From: Anseranas semipalmata
Lineage: Eukaryota > Chordata > Aves > Anseriformes > Anseranatidae
NCBI GenBank assembly: GCA_013399115.1
Contig: VXAA01007207.1
Span: 64,078-128,077 of the forward strand
Direction: 5' to 3'
Length of the DNA: 64,000 nucleotides
Shown: one piece after another, positions 11,976-25,299 of the stretch
How the letters are laid out: each line of letters starts with the position of its first letter
Numbering within the stretch: the stretch's first letter is position 1
Position numbers and translations under genes: made by a program
The notes under the pieces: model-generated
The model's database searches: none
What the model was told of the DNA's origin: nothing
Seen by the model: only the letters and a program-made list of their open reading frames with translations

Positions 11976-14900
11976 TAAATCCTTCTATTTTCTGTCTTGA
12001 TTGATTTAACTGTAAGCCTTTGGGCCAGGGATTTTCTTACTATGTATGTGTACAGAGCCGACATAATGGTGAGCTGACAGCAGTCAGGGCATGTAAACAC
12101 TAGTGCACTTACATGTGTACTTGTATTAAGCAGAAATACTTAAACAAACAAACTAACCAACCAAAAGAAAAACTACTTGAGCACAAAGAATAGGGAAGTC
12201 CTTGGCTCTTCGCTTCTGCCCTTTTCTCTCTCTTCCTCTCTCGTATACATACTTGCTGACATTCTCTCACTTTCTTTTCCTTAACCTTTCTCAGATGGGA
12301 AGAAGGTGGCTTTAAAACAAAAGCTTCGCTCTGTTTGATGGCATACTTTAAAAGAAAAAGTAAACTGTGAGGGAATCACTGCCTCAACCGAGTGTGCCTC
12401 CTCCTCCAAACATGCACTTGGGCGCTTAAGAGCCCTGCTTGATGGCTGCTCTGTGCTGCAGCTGGTCCCACCAGCTTGGCTGCTCATGCCACCCTCGTCT
12501 CCCTCTTCTGTGCTGCGAAGAGTGACACACTCGTACATGCCTGGGAGGCAGAGCTCAGTGGAGACGCAGGTGGCACGGGCAGCCCTGCAAGGCATGCCTA
12601 CTGGCAACGTCAAACAAGCGTGCCAGCTTTGCAAAAACAAACCAGAGGCACGCATCCATCCTTCTCGTGGGGGAGCCAGTACCCTCTAGCACACGCTGGC
12701 TCTGGAAAGCGGTTCTCTGTGCATCCATGACCTTTTAGTGATTTGGTTTCAGGAAATGTGGAAAAGAATTAAAAAATAAAATAAAAGGGACTTGCTTCTT
12801 TCTGAAAATCTTTTCCAGTTTTAAGCAAGAGATGTGAGGGAAAAACGTTGCCATTCTAATTTTGATGTAATTGAATCTGAGTGTTGGTGGGTAACCATTT
12901 TCCTGAATCATGTTTTCTACTGGGAGAGAGGGAGGTGATGCCCAGATGGAAGCTAGCAATACCCCACACATCTCACTACTTCTCTGCATGGCTGGGGCTA
13001 GGCTGGTACCAATGGTAACCCCACCAATTTTGACTCATATAGGGGAATATTACGCTTGTTAGCATTTCTGTTTTAGAGCTACCAGCCACAGGATGGAGGA
13101 TTGGGAAAGAATTAAATTCCTCAAGATTTGGCCAAAAGTTAGTCAAGGTATTCTGAGATCACATACACAGAATATATTTATGCAGTCATGACTAGAGAAT
13201 ACAATTAAAAGTATATCTTTTCCTTTTGTCATAGTGAACAAACAATTACCAGTTAAAACATTGATGTTACAAGATGCACTCTGTGCAAAGATTGCTGAAA
13301 TCAGTGCAATAGTTCTCACAGATTTTAAGTGCCTTTGCCATAGGAATTTTCCCCATTATGAAAGTTGTGCTTAATCTCATAAAGTACTGCAGACCAACTG
13401 TATTTGATCTTAGGGAATGAGCAATAGGGAAAGTTTTCACGTCAGCTGGGAGTTAAGGACTATATTTAGTTTTTTTTATTGGAAGTCTTAGGGTGGACAG
13501 TCCATGCAAGTTCATTCAGGTAGTGCTGTTTCTCTCTTTTGTGCAACCTATTGGAAATTGGCTTTCACAAATTTACTAACTGAAGGTTTGTTTTTCTCAA
13601 AGCAGGAAAGGGAAGACGATATCGATCATTGTCTTGACATGATAGTTTTTAATTCTGCTACCTGACTGTACCTGTGTAGTATGCTTTGCTTTAAGCATTA
13701 GAATACCCCGTGGATATGATATCACTTTTTCTCCACTTTCCTTCTCTACAGTGAATACTCTTAGATCAGTTTTATGGTGCCATACCCATTCTGTCCCTGT
13801 TAGATGTTCCTCAACTTTAATGGCTACCTCTGAGAATTAGATAGCAGATGTAATAAGCAGCCAAGGTCATGACCCAGGTAATGCTCTCATGTCTCAACTT
13901 TTGTTTATTTATTTTTCTTATCTGCAGTACATAAATGATTTACTGCAGGATTGTTGTCCTTTGAATAATTCCTTCATCTAATTCTTTTAATCTAATGCCA
14001 GGTGAGATATTGAATCAGTCAACTGCTGTCTCTTCTGGTGAGAATGTAAAATAAAAATTTAAAGGATGGTCTCATTATTCCTGTCTGAGATTCCCACTCT
14101 GGAAACTGAGTTTAGCTGTTGCTCCTACCAGGCCCAAAGAATTATTCTTTGTTTACCTGCCAGTGAAACTTAACAGAGCTTTGGAATCAGGTGGAAACAG
14201 TGAGAGGAAGTAAAGTTTTCTTCACAATCTTCTTCATGTCCTCTTAACATGCTGTAGCTTCAGCATCTCATACAAGTCTTCCTGCGATGCACCTTGTAGC
14301 AAAGTGAAGAGCTGAAGTAGGTATTTTGGTACAGATCAACTGTGCTTTAAGCACAGTTTTAAGGGTCTTAGATCTAACTCTGTAACTGGATGTTTGAAAA
14401 ACATCTGTCTTACTGCTTACATGTTCTTCAGCTCCGTTTTATTCTCTTCCGCAGTTTTCATTCAAGCAGTCATGTGATATTATGGGTACATTTCTTACAA
14501 ATGTGATGACATATTCTGAACCAGAATGAAAATTCGAGTATTCAACACTTTTCCCGTACGATAAGTTCCTTCATTATGATGCTTTGTCAAACCAGAACTG
14601 GCTGGCATAGCTTTCTTGTCACTTTTTGTAGTTATGCAATGAAAAAGGACATAAACAGCTTCTGTTTTGATTTTTGTACACTTGGTCTTACACCAAATAT
14701 TCATCCATAGATTTTAAGAGATAAATAGCTCAGATGGTTTTTTGTCACTTTACTGGGCGATTAACATGTTTTTTCTTTTCTTGCTGTTCCCTCATCTTGA
14801 TTCCTCTGTGTGTCTGTCATAAATGGCAGCTCCTGGGGAAACATCATCAGCCAATATGGTATATGTAAAAATCATTATTTTCTGTGATCTTTAAGATAGA

Positions 14901-16639
14901 AATTACTTAAAATATTTTCTCCAGCTCTGAATTCATAAAGCTGTTCAGGAAGCATTAAATATAACTTCTTGCCTGGCATGATTGGGAAATAGGCATTTTT
15001 TGGTCTTTCAAAGCTGTTTGTTTACAGAACTTTGTCATCTCACTATGTTGTTGGATCCTACTTCCAGCTTATTTTTAATATCAATGTCTTTCTCATGAAC
15101 TGTAACTTAAATTGATATATAGGAGAAGAAGCTGTAACATTCCCCGAAAAGCCAATATTATATCAGGGAAAAACAGACTTCACATTATATTGAAAACAGA
15201 CCTAAACACATTCAAACATAGAAATGCACAGCAGGTCATCCAAAGTACTGTAGTGACATGATTTGGAGTACCGGGAAGGAAATTTGATGCAGCTTCTAAA
15301 ATTAATTTCATTTGAAACCATAAGGACTATAAAAAGCACCTACCTTACTGATAATATCTATTGCAATTTAAATATGCTGTGGGATTATATTATTATTATT
15401 ATTATTATTATTATTGAAGTAATGGAAAAGAATTTATGCATTTAGAATGCATGTTCCAGTACAATTATTTTGGCTGCTGGAAAGGAAATATGGAAGAAAT
15501 ATGCACAGAAGAGTGGGACAGGAGAAGAAAGTCCTAGCATATTTAGTGCTAATCCCTAAAATTTAGTCATTATCCTATAATATCATAAATATTAGCAATG
15601 AAGCAGAGATTACTTTTATAAAGCTAATTTAGATTAGTTTATTTTTTTTCGTAATTAGTTGTACTATTTGATTTTATTTTCAATACTCAAACAATAAACA
15701 CTTGGCTTTTTTAAAAAACACCTGATTTAAAATTAGCTGAAAAAGACAGACTGAAGAGTGTCTGCACTTTAACATAGAAATGCTGCTTTCTGACTGAAGT
15801 TATGAGCACTAAAATAAGAAAGCAATAAATACACTGGTCATCTTGCTATTTTATTTTATTTTTTTTCTGACAAGCCCAGCCTGATGCTAGCCAGCCCTGT
15901 TTGGGTAGATTATGCACAAAAACAGGTTGTAGAGCACAATTCACATGAATAAAGCTAAACAGAAATCAATGAGCTTCTTTAATAGAGTTAAATGTAAATA
16001 TTTGAAGTAGCACATACAGAAAAGAAATAATTTCAGAGAGTATATTTTAACACTGTATAGAAGACTAGCACTGAACTTGGAAAACAGATTTGGAAATGGA
16101 GTGTTATCTCAGAGTGTGAATAGGTTTTACTGTCTAAATTTACATGGTGCTAAATGAGACTTTTTTGTTATAATACCTAGATGATATTTAATTTAAATAT
16201 TTTAAGTATCTGTGCCTTGAATTTTCTATTTGGGAATGTACAGTTTAATGCTCACACTTATGTTTAGGTAGATACAAATGGTCTGACCTTCAAAGCATCT
16301 TGCATTGAGAGAGAAGATAGCAAATGTGAATTTTTCAGTGTTACAGCTGGTATCCAGGGAACTGCACATGAAAAAATCAGAGGTCTTTGCAGGTCACGTT
16401 GGTAGAAACTGCTCTGAAGAACAGGGTTACTATGCAGAAGTACATAATAATGCAATGTATAAATACAACGTGCTGAGGAAGAGTCAAGAGCTCAAACACG
16501 TTAAGAGCCAAAACTGTTAGTATGTGAAAGAGTGACTGAGCTTGTGGCTGATGCAAGGCACAGCTATATGCTGAACAGAAAAGGGTCAGGGCTACAAGTC
16601 TGAGCACTGGAACGCCCAAACATTCACTCAGTTTAATTG
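11976..16639 (+). other. NOL4 upstream intron, segment 3
   Basis: No exon recognised. Contains a CAAA/CCAA-rich stretch at 12142-12166, a block slightly richer in GC at 12370-12700 with overlapping frames on both strands (the longest 124 residues, minus strand, no recognisable family), and a TTA microsatellite at 15388. Otherwise unremarkable AT-rich intron. Confidence 0.5.
15388..15415. repeat. (TTA)n microsatellite
   Basis: About nine uninterrupted TTA units, the longest pure trinucleotide run in the window and therefore a likely polymorphic locus. Confidence 0.92.
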
Positions 16640-17525
16640 TTAGCTCTCTTCAAGGCCTGTGCTGGGCCATTTCAGCTTGCTTGCTCCAGTGCGAATCTGT
16701 TGTACAGGAGAGTATCCCTCAGCAATGGGGATGAAAGCATAATCTATGTGGGTTTCGTGAAGGCTTTTAACAAGGCCCCTCCTAAAGGCTCTGTAGTGTC
16801 CCAGTGGCTGAAAAAATCAGAAATGAGAATATGAATAAATATTTATTTTTCTCCGTGGAAAGAGGTCATCAGTGGAGTCTAAATGGATTTGCAGTAGGAC
16901 TCTTATTGTTCAAAATACTTATAATTATTTTAGAAAAAGGCTGGAGAACTAGGTGACAGATGTTGACAAGACTAAGTTACTCAGGATCATAAAACAAATC
17001 CTGACTGTAAGGAGTTACAGAAGAATCTCATGGTACTAGGTGATAAAATGGCATAAGAACTGGTGAATGTAGAGTAAGAATAATGAAGAAATATGATCCT
17101 AAATTTATATACAGTCCACACTGGCTGTGAACTGGCTGTTACCATTCTGGAATAAAATCTTGAAGGGATGGTAAATAGATCTATGAAAACATCAGCTCAT
17201 TGCTCAGTAATGTTTGACAAACAGATTGTTATGAATTGTTAGTGATGGCACTAAAGGTATGGGTTAAACGGGATTTGTAGATACATATTAATTCAGCTAG
17301 TGCAGTTGGAGAAAGTAGACAAACTTTTTTGCACACAAACCTTGATGAAGTCGGGGATAGAAGGAAGAGACTAAAGAGCTTACTGTAGATGAAGAACAAT
17401 GGGATCCAACAGGAGAGAAATAGACAAAACAGTGAACAGTAGCATCTCCCTTTTCACCACTGTCAAAGACATGATGTTAGGCTAAATGGACTTCCTCTGA
17501 CCACGCATAGCAATTCTTACATTCC
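16640..17525 (+). mobile_element. Decayed CR1/L2-clade retrotransposon: RT-domain relic and CR1-type 3' tail
   Basis: Broken reverse-transcriptase reading: IIYVGFVKAFNKAPPKGSVV (compare D-F-S-K-A-F-D-x-V-P-H of the family) near 16735-16800, then LFKILIIILEKG (compare LFNIFINDLEKG) near 16905, then DKTKLLRIIK plus CKELQKNLMVLGDKMA in shifted frames (16965-17055). A 3' tail near 17430-17525 reads GCTAAATGGACTTCCTCTGA and AGCAATTCTTACATTC. This matches the 'gggctagatggacct...tggtctgacccagtatggcaattcttatgttct' pattern common to old sauropsid CR1 copies. Many stops and frameshifts show that it is long dead. The link between the RT part and the tail is an inference. Confidence 0.75.
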
Positions 17526-17559
17526 TGTCACATCCCCGTATAAATTTATGTACCTACAG

Positions 17560-17950
17560 TGCCATTCTGCCCTCTCTTTTCAAAAAAGAGTATTGAAGAA
17601 AAGGTATGGGGGAAGGTGATATGGAAGATCAAACATATGAAATTGTCTCCAAGAGAGAAGGGACTACATAGACTAAGACATTTTAACCCAGATGACTTAA
17701 GAGGACATGACTGACGTCTATAAAGTCACAAATGGCATGGAGAAGATTAAGGAGGACCGTTTATTTGTTGTCTCTCATAATACAAAATGTATGATGAAAT
17801 TACAAGAGGTCCTGACCAGAATAAATAAAACAAGACACTTTTTTTGTGCATCACAAAAGGAGGTTGTGGATGCTAAGTGCTTATGTAGAGTCAAAGAACA
17901 ATTGAAAAATAATGGAGAGAAAATCCTTGAAGAGCACAGTCTTTAAGCTA
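17560..17950 (+). mobile_element. Second ancient CR1/L2-like relic: C-terminal ORF2 region
   Basis: An open frame at 17701-17943 reads EDMTDVYKVTNGMEKIKEDRLF, later NKTRHFFCASQ and KEVVDAKCLCRVKEQL. These correspond to the conserved C-terminal landmarks of CR1/L2-clade ORF2: L-R-G-D-x-I-D-V-Y-K, then FF.q...WN.LP.EVVDA.s...FK..L. The central W-N-x-L-P is lost. It begins after the 3' tail of the preceding relic, so it is probably a separate insertion. Confidence 0.7.
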
Positions 17951-18644
17951 TTCACTGTCTTTTTGCGTTTTTCAGACGAGATCTGATCTGCAGGTCATGC
18001 ACATCATGTCCATGCAGTTCACGTTCAGGCTTTCCTTGGGAAGAAGTCAGCTAAGTCCCTCTGGGGATTTGGACACCACGATGCGATGTCATTTGTGTGC
18101 TTTTGCAACCAGTGCTATGGAGGACTGTGGCATGCCTGTCTCATCATTTGGTTAATTTTGGATTACCATGCAGATGAGATGGTTTAAGTGTGATGCAGTG
18201 TGGACGAAGCTAGTCTAGCCCTGAGCAGCTTGGACACAAGTCAGTCTGCTATAGTTGGTCCAAAGGCCAGAGCTCACTTCCTAGGGCGGTCCACAAAGCT
18301 AACACATAGCCAAAATGTATTAGGTCGGGTTTAGGAAATGTCTGACCTAAAGGTGGTGGGAGGGTAAGCCAGGGAAGCATGCTTGCTCCATTCTCATTCT
18401 TGTCTCTAGTCTCTAGCTGGTGCCTGGTGCAGGGTCAGGAGACTATGTCTGTTCTTACACTCTTTCAGGAGAGTTGTAAGGACTCATTGTTGGAAGTAAC
18501 AACTTGTATTTCAATGCCAGTGTTTTTTTTCTATATATCCTCTTTTTGAATAAGACTGTCTATCAGACATAAGTATGGTGTAATCTTTTATTTTAGGCCT
18601 CACTCATCAGAGTCTGTACTGCCTCAAAGTAGTCTGTGTAATTC
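17951..18644 (+). other. Intron between retroelement relics (nothing further seen)
   Basis: Non-repetitive, slightly GC-richer intron sequence with no frame, RNA gene or repeat I could identify. Confidence 0.45.
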
Positions 18645-18720
18645 ACGGAATCACAGAATCTTTGAGTTTGGAAGGGACCTCTAGAGATTGCCTAGTCCAA
18701 CCCCGTTGCCTGTTTAAGAA
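18645..18720 (-). mobile_element. CR1 3' terminal fragment, minus strand
   Basis: ATTCACGGAATCACAGAATC, then TTTGAGTTTGGAAGGGACCT and CTAGTCCAACCCC, is the reverse complement of the typical avian CR1 3' end. Only about 75 bases remain, a severe 5' truncation. The orientation is opposite to NOL4. Confidence 0.92.
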
Positions 18721-21300
18721 ACTGGTGAAATTCATTTTTTAGAACACATATACACAACAGACACATGAAAGAGCATGTTTGTCTTTGCTACACCTCTCCA
18801 CCACTCCCAGTCTGATGAACTAATCCTACAGACCTAGAAAAAAGAACATCTTACTGTATCTTAACTTCTGACCTCGTCTTGCATTTATTATTTCAGTGTA
18901 GAAATAATTTTGTGTAATGTCATTAAATGTTGCCCATGTCTCACAATGGGGTAGCTTATCCCTTCAGCAAGTACTTTTACATTTGGCACTACATTCCCCA
19001 AATGAAAAGCATTGGCTTAAGAAGACAAAATGATATTAAAAACTGTGTAAGTGCAGGCTGTTTTAGTTTTTCTGCATAAATTACCTTGGCTATTTGAATG
19101 AAATCACAGTGATTTTTGCATATTCAAAAATCATCTCTCTTGAAACGTGTCATCATTTACAATACCATTTGATTCAAACCTGACCCTAATTCTGTTAATA
19201 CCTACTCATATTTGTAAACCTTGAGTAAAGTCAGTGAATTGAGAAGAACCAGAGGTAGAGAAAAACTGTGAGTGGTACAGGAAATAGGTCCTGATTGCTT
19301 AAATGAACCAGTGGGTAGAATTACAGGAGGAAAATACTAAATTATATGATAGCTTTCCAAAAATAAGATTGTGTTTAAGAACAGTTTTGTTACCCTCTTG
19401 AAATGCAAAGGCAAAAAAAAATATATTTTTAATGTATGTATTTAGGTGTATTCTGATTATTTACTCTGTACCTTTAGTTTTGTGTTTAGAATATTAAAAC
19501 TGAGTGTTTGCTATCACAAGGTGGTGGTACAGCTTGCACTGGTGTAGGCTTCTTGTTCTTGATTTATCACTGCGCTAGAACTGAAAGGCACTCAGTCATA
19601 TCAGGAATTCATTTGACAAAAGCAGAATCTGAGTTATCAAGATATTTTTAAAGAGAGAAAGGAACAGATAGGGAATCAGTGGTTTTAAAACCCCAAATCA
19701 AGGGTTTGATCCTGTAAAGTACTGGGCACTGTAGCTCTATTTCAGCAAGACTTAAGTATGCTTAAACCTTTTGTTCAGGGCCAGCATTTAGCACTGTTTA
19801 ATCTCAAATGAATAGTTTTTAAAAAGAAGATTGATATTCCCTTTCACCCACAGATTTCAAAGCACTCTGTGAATAGCTACGTACAGAAACTGTACAATAA
19901 AAATGAGAATTCAATGGTGATTCCACAGCTAAGCATAGTAAAGAAATAGAAAGGAAATCAAAACAGAAACCTCCACTTTCTCATGTCAACTTTTCATGTT
20001 GGACACATATAATAGCTTTATTTTCCTTTCTTTTTTTCTTGTTTATTTTCAACATGAAATCCTCAGACTCCTCTTTTGTGGCCAAAGCTGTGAATTCACG
20101 CAGAAACAAAGGACAGGATGCGTCTCCTGAGCTCCCACGTCTTTTCCTTAAACCGTGGGTGTCCTGTTGAGAGGAAAAGTGCCTGCTGCGTAGGCACCTC
20201 TCATCCCCCTCCCAAACAAGAGGGTAGACAGAGGGCAAAATTCACCCTTGTTAAAGGGTAGACTGCCTTTGAAAAATGTAGAACAGTGGTAGCAGCTTAT
20301 TTCTAAGGACCTAGAGCTGGCTTATATACTTTTGAGCCTTACCAACATGCTTCTTTGCTCCTAGTATGTTACAGGTACGTGTTGCTCCTTAGTCAGAGTA
20401 GATTGCTTAAATACATGCCATCATCTTCAATTTTATCTCATTCCTTGTTCTGGCAAGTTCTACTTGGGTTTATTAAAGCAGTTGACCTTCCCTGGGTCCA
20501 GGGATATACATATGCAATAGAGATAGCTGTGAGTTCTTGGATGTTCCAGGAGATCTCTGAACTTTGCAAAGTTCAAATGCCACTGTTCTCCACACGTGTG
20601 TGAGAGGGTGCGTTCCAGCTGGGGGTATGATTAGGGTATCCATCAGAAATAAAACCCAAGAACGTTCAGCCTGAAATGGGAAGAAGATGCTCAGGGTTAA
20701 TTTGGACCCAGTTTAGTGACTGGATACTACATATATAGGGTGCTGGCAGGGGAATCCATTTGCTACCCAATTACTAAAGGAATACAGTACTTACATTTTG
20801 TGTTTGGTCAAAAGACTGAATTTCCAGAAACACGAGATTCAGTATAAGTTCTGTACATGAGTGTTAAGAAATGAAAGCTTGCATTCTAAGGGCAATATTT
20901 ACTGATTTCTACAGTTATAGTTCGTGAAACAAAAAAGAAACAGAACTTCACTTTCATTAACCATAATAGTAGCTTAGCTATATTCACTGCATTAATCTTG
21001 CTGCTAACTGTTTCTTTCACATTGTGAGAAGACAGCATATGACAGGAAAAATCTGTAACATCATTCAACATCTGATTATATGCCCTTTTTCCTCAAAACC
21101 AATTTGCATGCCTACAAATATCAGTGTTTCCCAATGGAATTCGAGGTGTAGAATATTGTCTCTTTAGCTGAAAATTATTTAGCCGAAGATTCTTCACTAT
21201 CTGGGAATTCTGACTGGATGATTTCAAAAGCAAAACCATATGTCATTTACATGATTTGGAGTTTCTCCAGTTGCATAGAACATGAGTGGAAAAGTGAAAT

Positions 21301-21320
21301 AAAAAAAAAAAAAAAAAAAA
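21301..21320. repeat. Poly-A tract
   Basis: Twenty consecutive As, followed by GAAAAATAAAATTAATTAG. No retroposon body was recognised upstream. Confidence 0.9.
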
Positions 21321-24276
21321 GAAAAATAAAATTAATTAGATGTTAATAAATACAGGTGCTATGCCGTGTAGTGTAATTCATCTTCATAGCAAGCTGTGGG
21401 ATGAGTCAGAGACAGCAGATTCTGAGCGATACTATTTTGTACATATGCATGTATATTCTTGATACATGCTAAGATCCAAATTAAAGTAAAACTGAAAGGG
21501 TTGTGTAACACAGATATTTTTCAATATTCAAGTAGTGTAATTTTGTCTAGCCATGGAAAATAAATTTAATGATTTTTGTTTGGTTGGGTTTTGTCTGTTC
21601 ACTCCTCCCTGTAAATGCAACCAGGGTAGTAGCAGGAAAAGATGGCAATTTGATGGTAAGTCTACCCAAGAAGATCCTGACATGACCGTCCTCATGCCCC
21701 GATTCCCCCAGAATTCCTCCAGATTTCCTTACCCATCCTAGGCAGGGGGGTGCCTGTAACAAGAGGGACCCTTCCCTCCCCAGCCAAAGCCTTATTCCTG
21801 GCCATACCTGGTCTGCTGAGACCCAGGTAAGTTGGGACTAACCTGCCAGCTCTCCTGTATGACTTGCTGCTCAGGGAAAACTGTTATATGTCTGCCCACT
21901 GTTTTCACTACCCTTCCCAGCAGGAGATCTTTCTCAAGTGCAGCTTGTCGGCTCTTTCTCTTTCACATGTCAGAGAAGGTCATAGAGGCTCTTTGCTTTT
22001 AAAATTTCCAGAGAGAGAAGTGGATTCAGATGGTGTAGATTTGACTCATTTACAGCTCTTTTAGTACTCAGATACAGCAAGACCTTTCTGGTACCGAGGG
22101 ACTGGTGTGTCCTGTCTGCTGATGCTGTGTCCTGTGTGTAGCCACACACATCACATGCTCAAGAGTGAGGGCACAAAGGAGTAAGGAATCAGTTCTGTGC
22201 AAATGGACGATTAAAAGCATGATTAAAGACTGGCCTTACATTCTCAGCAGCTGCTTCTTTAACGTGAAAGCTCACTGAGACGTGCTTCTGTCTGAAATAG
22301 CAGAAGAAGGCACAGTCATGCTCCAGTCTCCAGAAATTTACCATAATAATATGTTATGTGGTGTTGTAAAGGAAATGAAAGCACAAAGAAAAACCCTTTG
22401 CATGAAAATTTGATTGAACAATTAAAAATGCATAAATAATTGAAATGACTATAAAAGCTTTCTATTATTCTCATTGAGAAAAAAATGTTTAAAGCATAAG
22501 ATCCAGACGTTATTCTGGGGCAGTAAATAGCTGGTATTTACAGTATGGATTACTCAATTTTCTTTTGCCTGATGAACAGGGCTCCCAAAGCTTATTGTGG
22601 CTGTTTTGTGGTTTATGTGAGACACGTGGCCGCTGTGATTTGCTTTTGTCAGCATCCCCTCCCCCATCAGCAGAAACCTCTGCGCCTCAAACACAGATGT
22701 TGTGCCGTGCTCTTTGTGTGCACGCATGTGTACGAGTGTAAAACTGGTAAAGAAAGACTGTGGCTAATATGCTGGAAAACCAAAGCTGAAGCGCAGGACT
22801 TGGCTTGAGACTTTATTTCTTTATTACAGTAAGATGTTAGAATGGACTAAGTGTAGGACTAATGTGTATGAAGAAGTAGTGTTTAATAGCAGCCACGCTG
22901 CTTCTAAAATCAGCAATTTAACATAAGCAGGAATGGCAGTTTCATTAAATAACGCTATGATCTCTCAACCATATTCTTAACTAGTAATCCCCCCGTAGCA
23001 AAATACATAGATAATAACCTCCTAGCCTGTCAGTAAACTTGCAGGGGAATTAAATCCCGGAGGAAGAAGCCCGTAGCCCTGGAGGAAGGCTGAGTGCATG
23101 TTTCGCTGTCGTCTTTTCAGCTCATCTCAGTGGTCCCACTGCTAGAATGTGCTCTGTTGTCATGGCAACCCCATCTCCTGCTTCCTACAGGAAAGATTAG
23201 CTCGTACTGTGCACTGGAGAGAATTTAGGGGAAGTCAAGCTAATCCCTGGGTGCACTGCGAGAGAAAGGTTGGACCTCGCCTGAGGGATGCTGTATCTGC
23301 AATGATAGAATTGGCTTGCCACAGACACTGGTATTTAAGTTGAAGAGCAGAATTCACAGTAAGTGTCAGATCCTCCAGAGAGGAATATTGAATGAGGTTT
23401 TCTAAGTCTTGCTGAAGACTGTCCCATGCCAACAGTGGAATGACAGCAGGAGGCTGCGTGTGGAATACCAATGTGTTTCACCCATTTAGGTGGTATTTCA
23501 AATACAGATTCAAAGCCTTAGTTCCCTGGAAACTAGGTGATAAAATTTTAAAACATCATCGTGAGACGTGCACCTAGAAACCTGAAGCATGTCTCATTTG
23601 GTGCATAAAGCTGAACAAGTGATGACGAGCGTGACTTACAAATTGTGTATGCACTGCGCGGCATGCTTAAAAATTCCTGTGTGCTGAAAAATAAGTGGGA
23701 AAGTGTGATTTGTGTGTGCTGCAAACTCAACTGCAGAAGTGCTGAACTATCAATATTAGGCGTGAAAATGTACAACTCCTGATTCAACAGTGTTTTTTTT
23801 CTTCATGTTAAAACCCAAACAGAGAGAACATGAGCTTTTTAAAGGTATAGTCATGATACAAGCTTTTATTTGAGGAAAACTCATTGTAATGTAGCTAAAT
23901 TAAGGTGGTGTGTGACATGATGCAGCGTGTGAAATGTGTATCTGTTTTATTGCTTGTAGTAGTTAAACAGAAAGTATTCTATCTGTTCCATTTCTGTTTA
24001 TTTTAATGCTCTAGCTTTCTTTGATATGGTCCTGTATTTCACTTTAATAGATGCTTAAGTCTCCCAGCTTTAAACTAGATGATTTGCAATAAGGTTTGAA
24101 CTGTCTGTTTTTCATTACTTTCAGCTTTTCCTAAACTTACTATTTTTTAACAGTTTATATGTTCAGCCTACGTATTTTTACAATGTTAGTATGTATATTT
24201 TTCCTGTTGAGTTTTTAAGTAAAAAACTTTATGATTATTTAATATATAAAAATACTGTCTAATTTAGATCTATTTA

Positions 24277-24350
24277 TGCATATGTTTTATGTGTATAAAA
24301 TGTATGCGTGTGTGTGTTTCTGCAACACATATATGAATATACATATGCAG
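24277..24350. repeat. TG/TA-rich low-complexity stretch
   Basis: Alternating purine-pyrimidine sequence with GTGTGTGTGT at its centre and ATATG-type units on both sides. Confidence 0.75.
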
Positions 24351-25262
24351 ACAAATGGGGTCTTTGTTTTAATGAGGCCCGTTAGTGATTCAAGATAATA
24401 TAACTCTGAGGAAGTAAAAGACCTGTTTTCACTTTGAAGGATAGGTAATTTTCATATACCTAAAAAAAAGATTAATGTTGCAAAAACCTAATAAACATGC
24501 TCAGTCTGCTTAAAGAAGCAGCATATGTAATATTTCTGTGTGTGTCTACAAAGTAAAAAGGAATAGCATCTTGACTGATATGATGAAAGAACACTGTGTT
24601 GCCTTTCCAGAGACCTGGGTCCATGAAATGGGTAGTGAAGGGACCTTTGTTTTCTTCTTCTCCCTCCCAGGGCAGCTCAGAAAGAGTCACACATAAGTCC
24701 CAGATTGGTTAATATGAGTTATCTTCCCTGAGAACTTTTTTTTTTTGGCTGGTTTACCAAATGATAAGAGCACTGATAATCCAAAAGAATGTCTGTGTTC
24801 TCTGTAGGTGATAAAATCAGTAGCCAGTGTACATCTATTATATAGGAGACTATAGAAATAAATAAAAAAGGTGTGGAAGCTTTATCCCATTATTCAGGCT
24901 GGCCCTTGAATCTATGGTAGACATATGGGTGACAGGGAATCCACACAAGTGCCAAGGAAAGTGGGGATGAGGGTAAGAGAAAATTCATCAAATAAATGTT
25001 TTTTGTTAGAGAGAGCACTAAGAAATTATTATTTGTTATCCTTCCAGTTAAAATATTGATTTAAAAAGTCTCTTCTATGATAAAATAACACATGGAGACA
25101 TTTGGCAGAGAATTCATTGTATACTTTCACAACCTTTATGAGGCTGTTTTAGAGTGACGCCTTTTAACATAGCTGTTTACACCTTTTAAAAAATTGTATG
25201 TGGTTAATTGCACAAATTTTCTACCTTGTGTGTCATTTTCTTAAATTAACCAAGATGTTGGA

Positions 25263-25299
25263 TTTTTTTTTCTCTCTCTCTCTCTCTTTTTTTTTTTTT
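25263..25299. repeat. Poly-T / (CT)n / poly-T tract
   Basis: A homopyrimidine run of 37 bases: Ts, about eight CT units, then Ts. It ends in CCTCCAG, so it looks like a strong 3' splice site, but no coding sequence follows. Confidence 0.88.

Noticed and set aside
12281..12730. Overlapping frames on both strands (up to 124 residues)
   Set aside because: Moderately GC-rich intron; frames overlap in opposite directions and resemble no protein.
17707..17946. 79-residue plus-strand open frame as a possible host gene
   Set aside because: Its landmarks are those of the CR1/L2 ORF2 C-terminus with the W-N-x-L-P core lost, so it is a transposon fossil.
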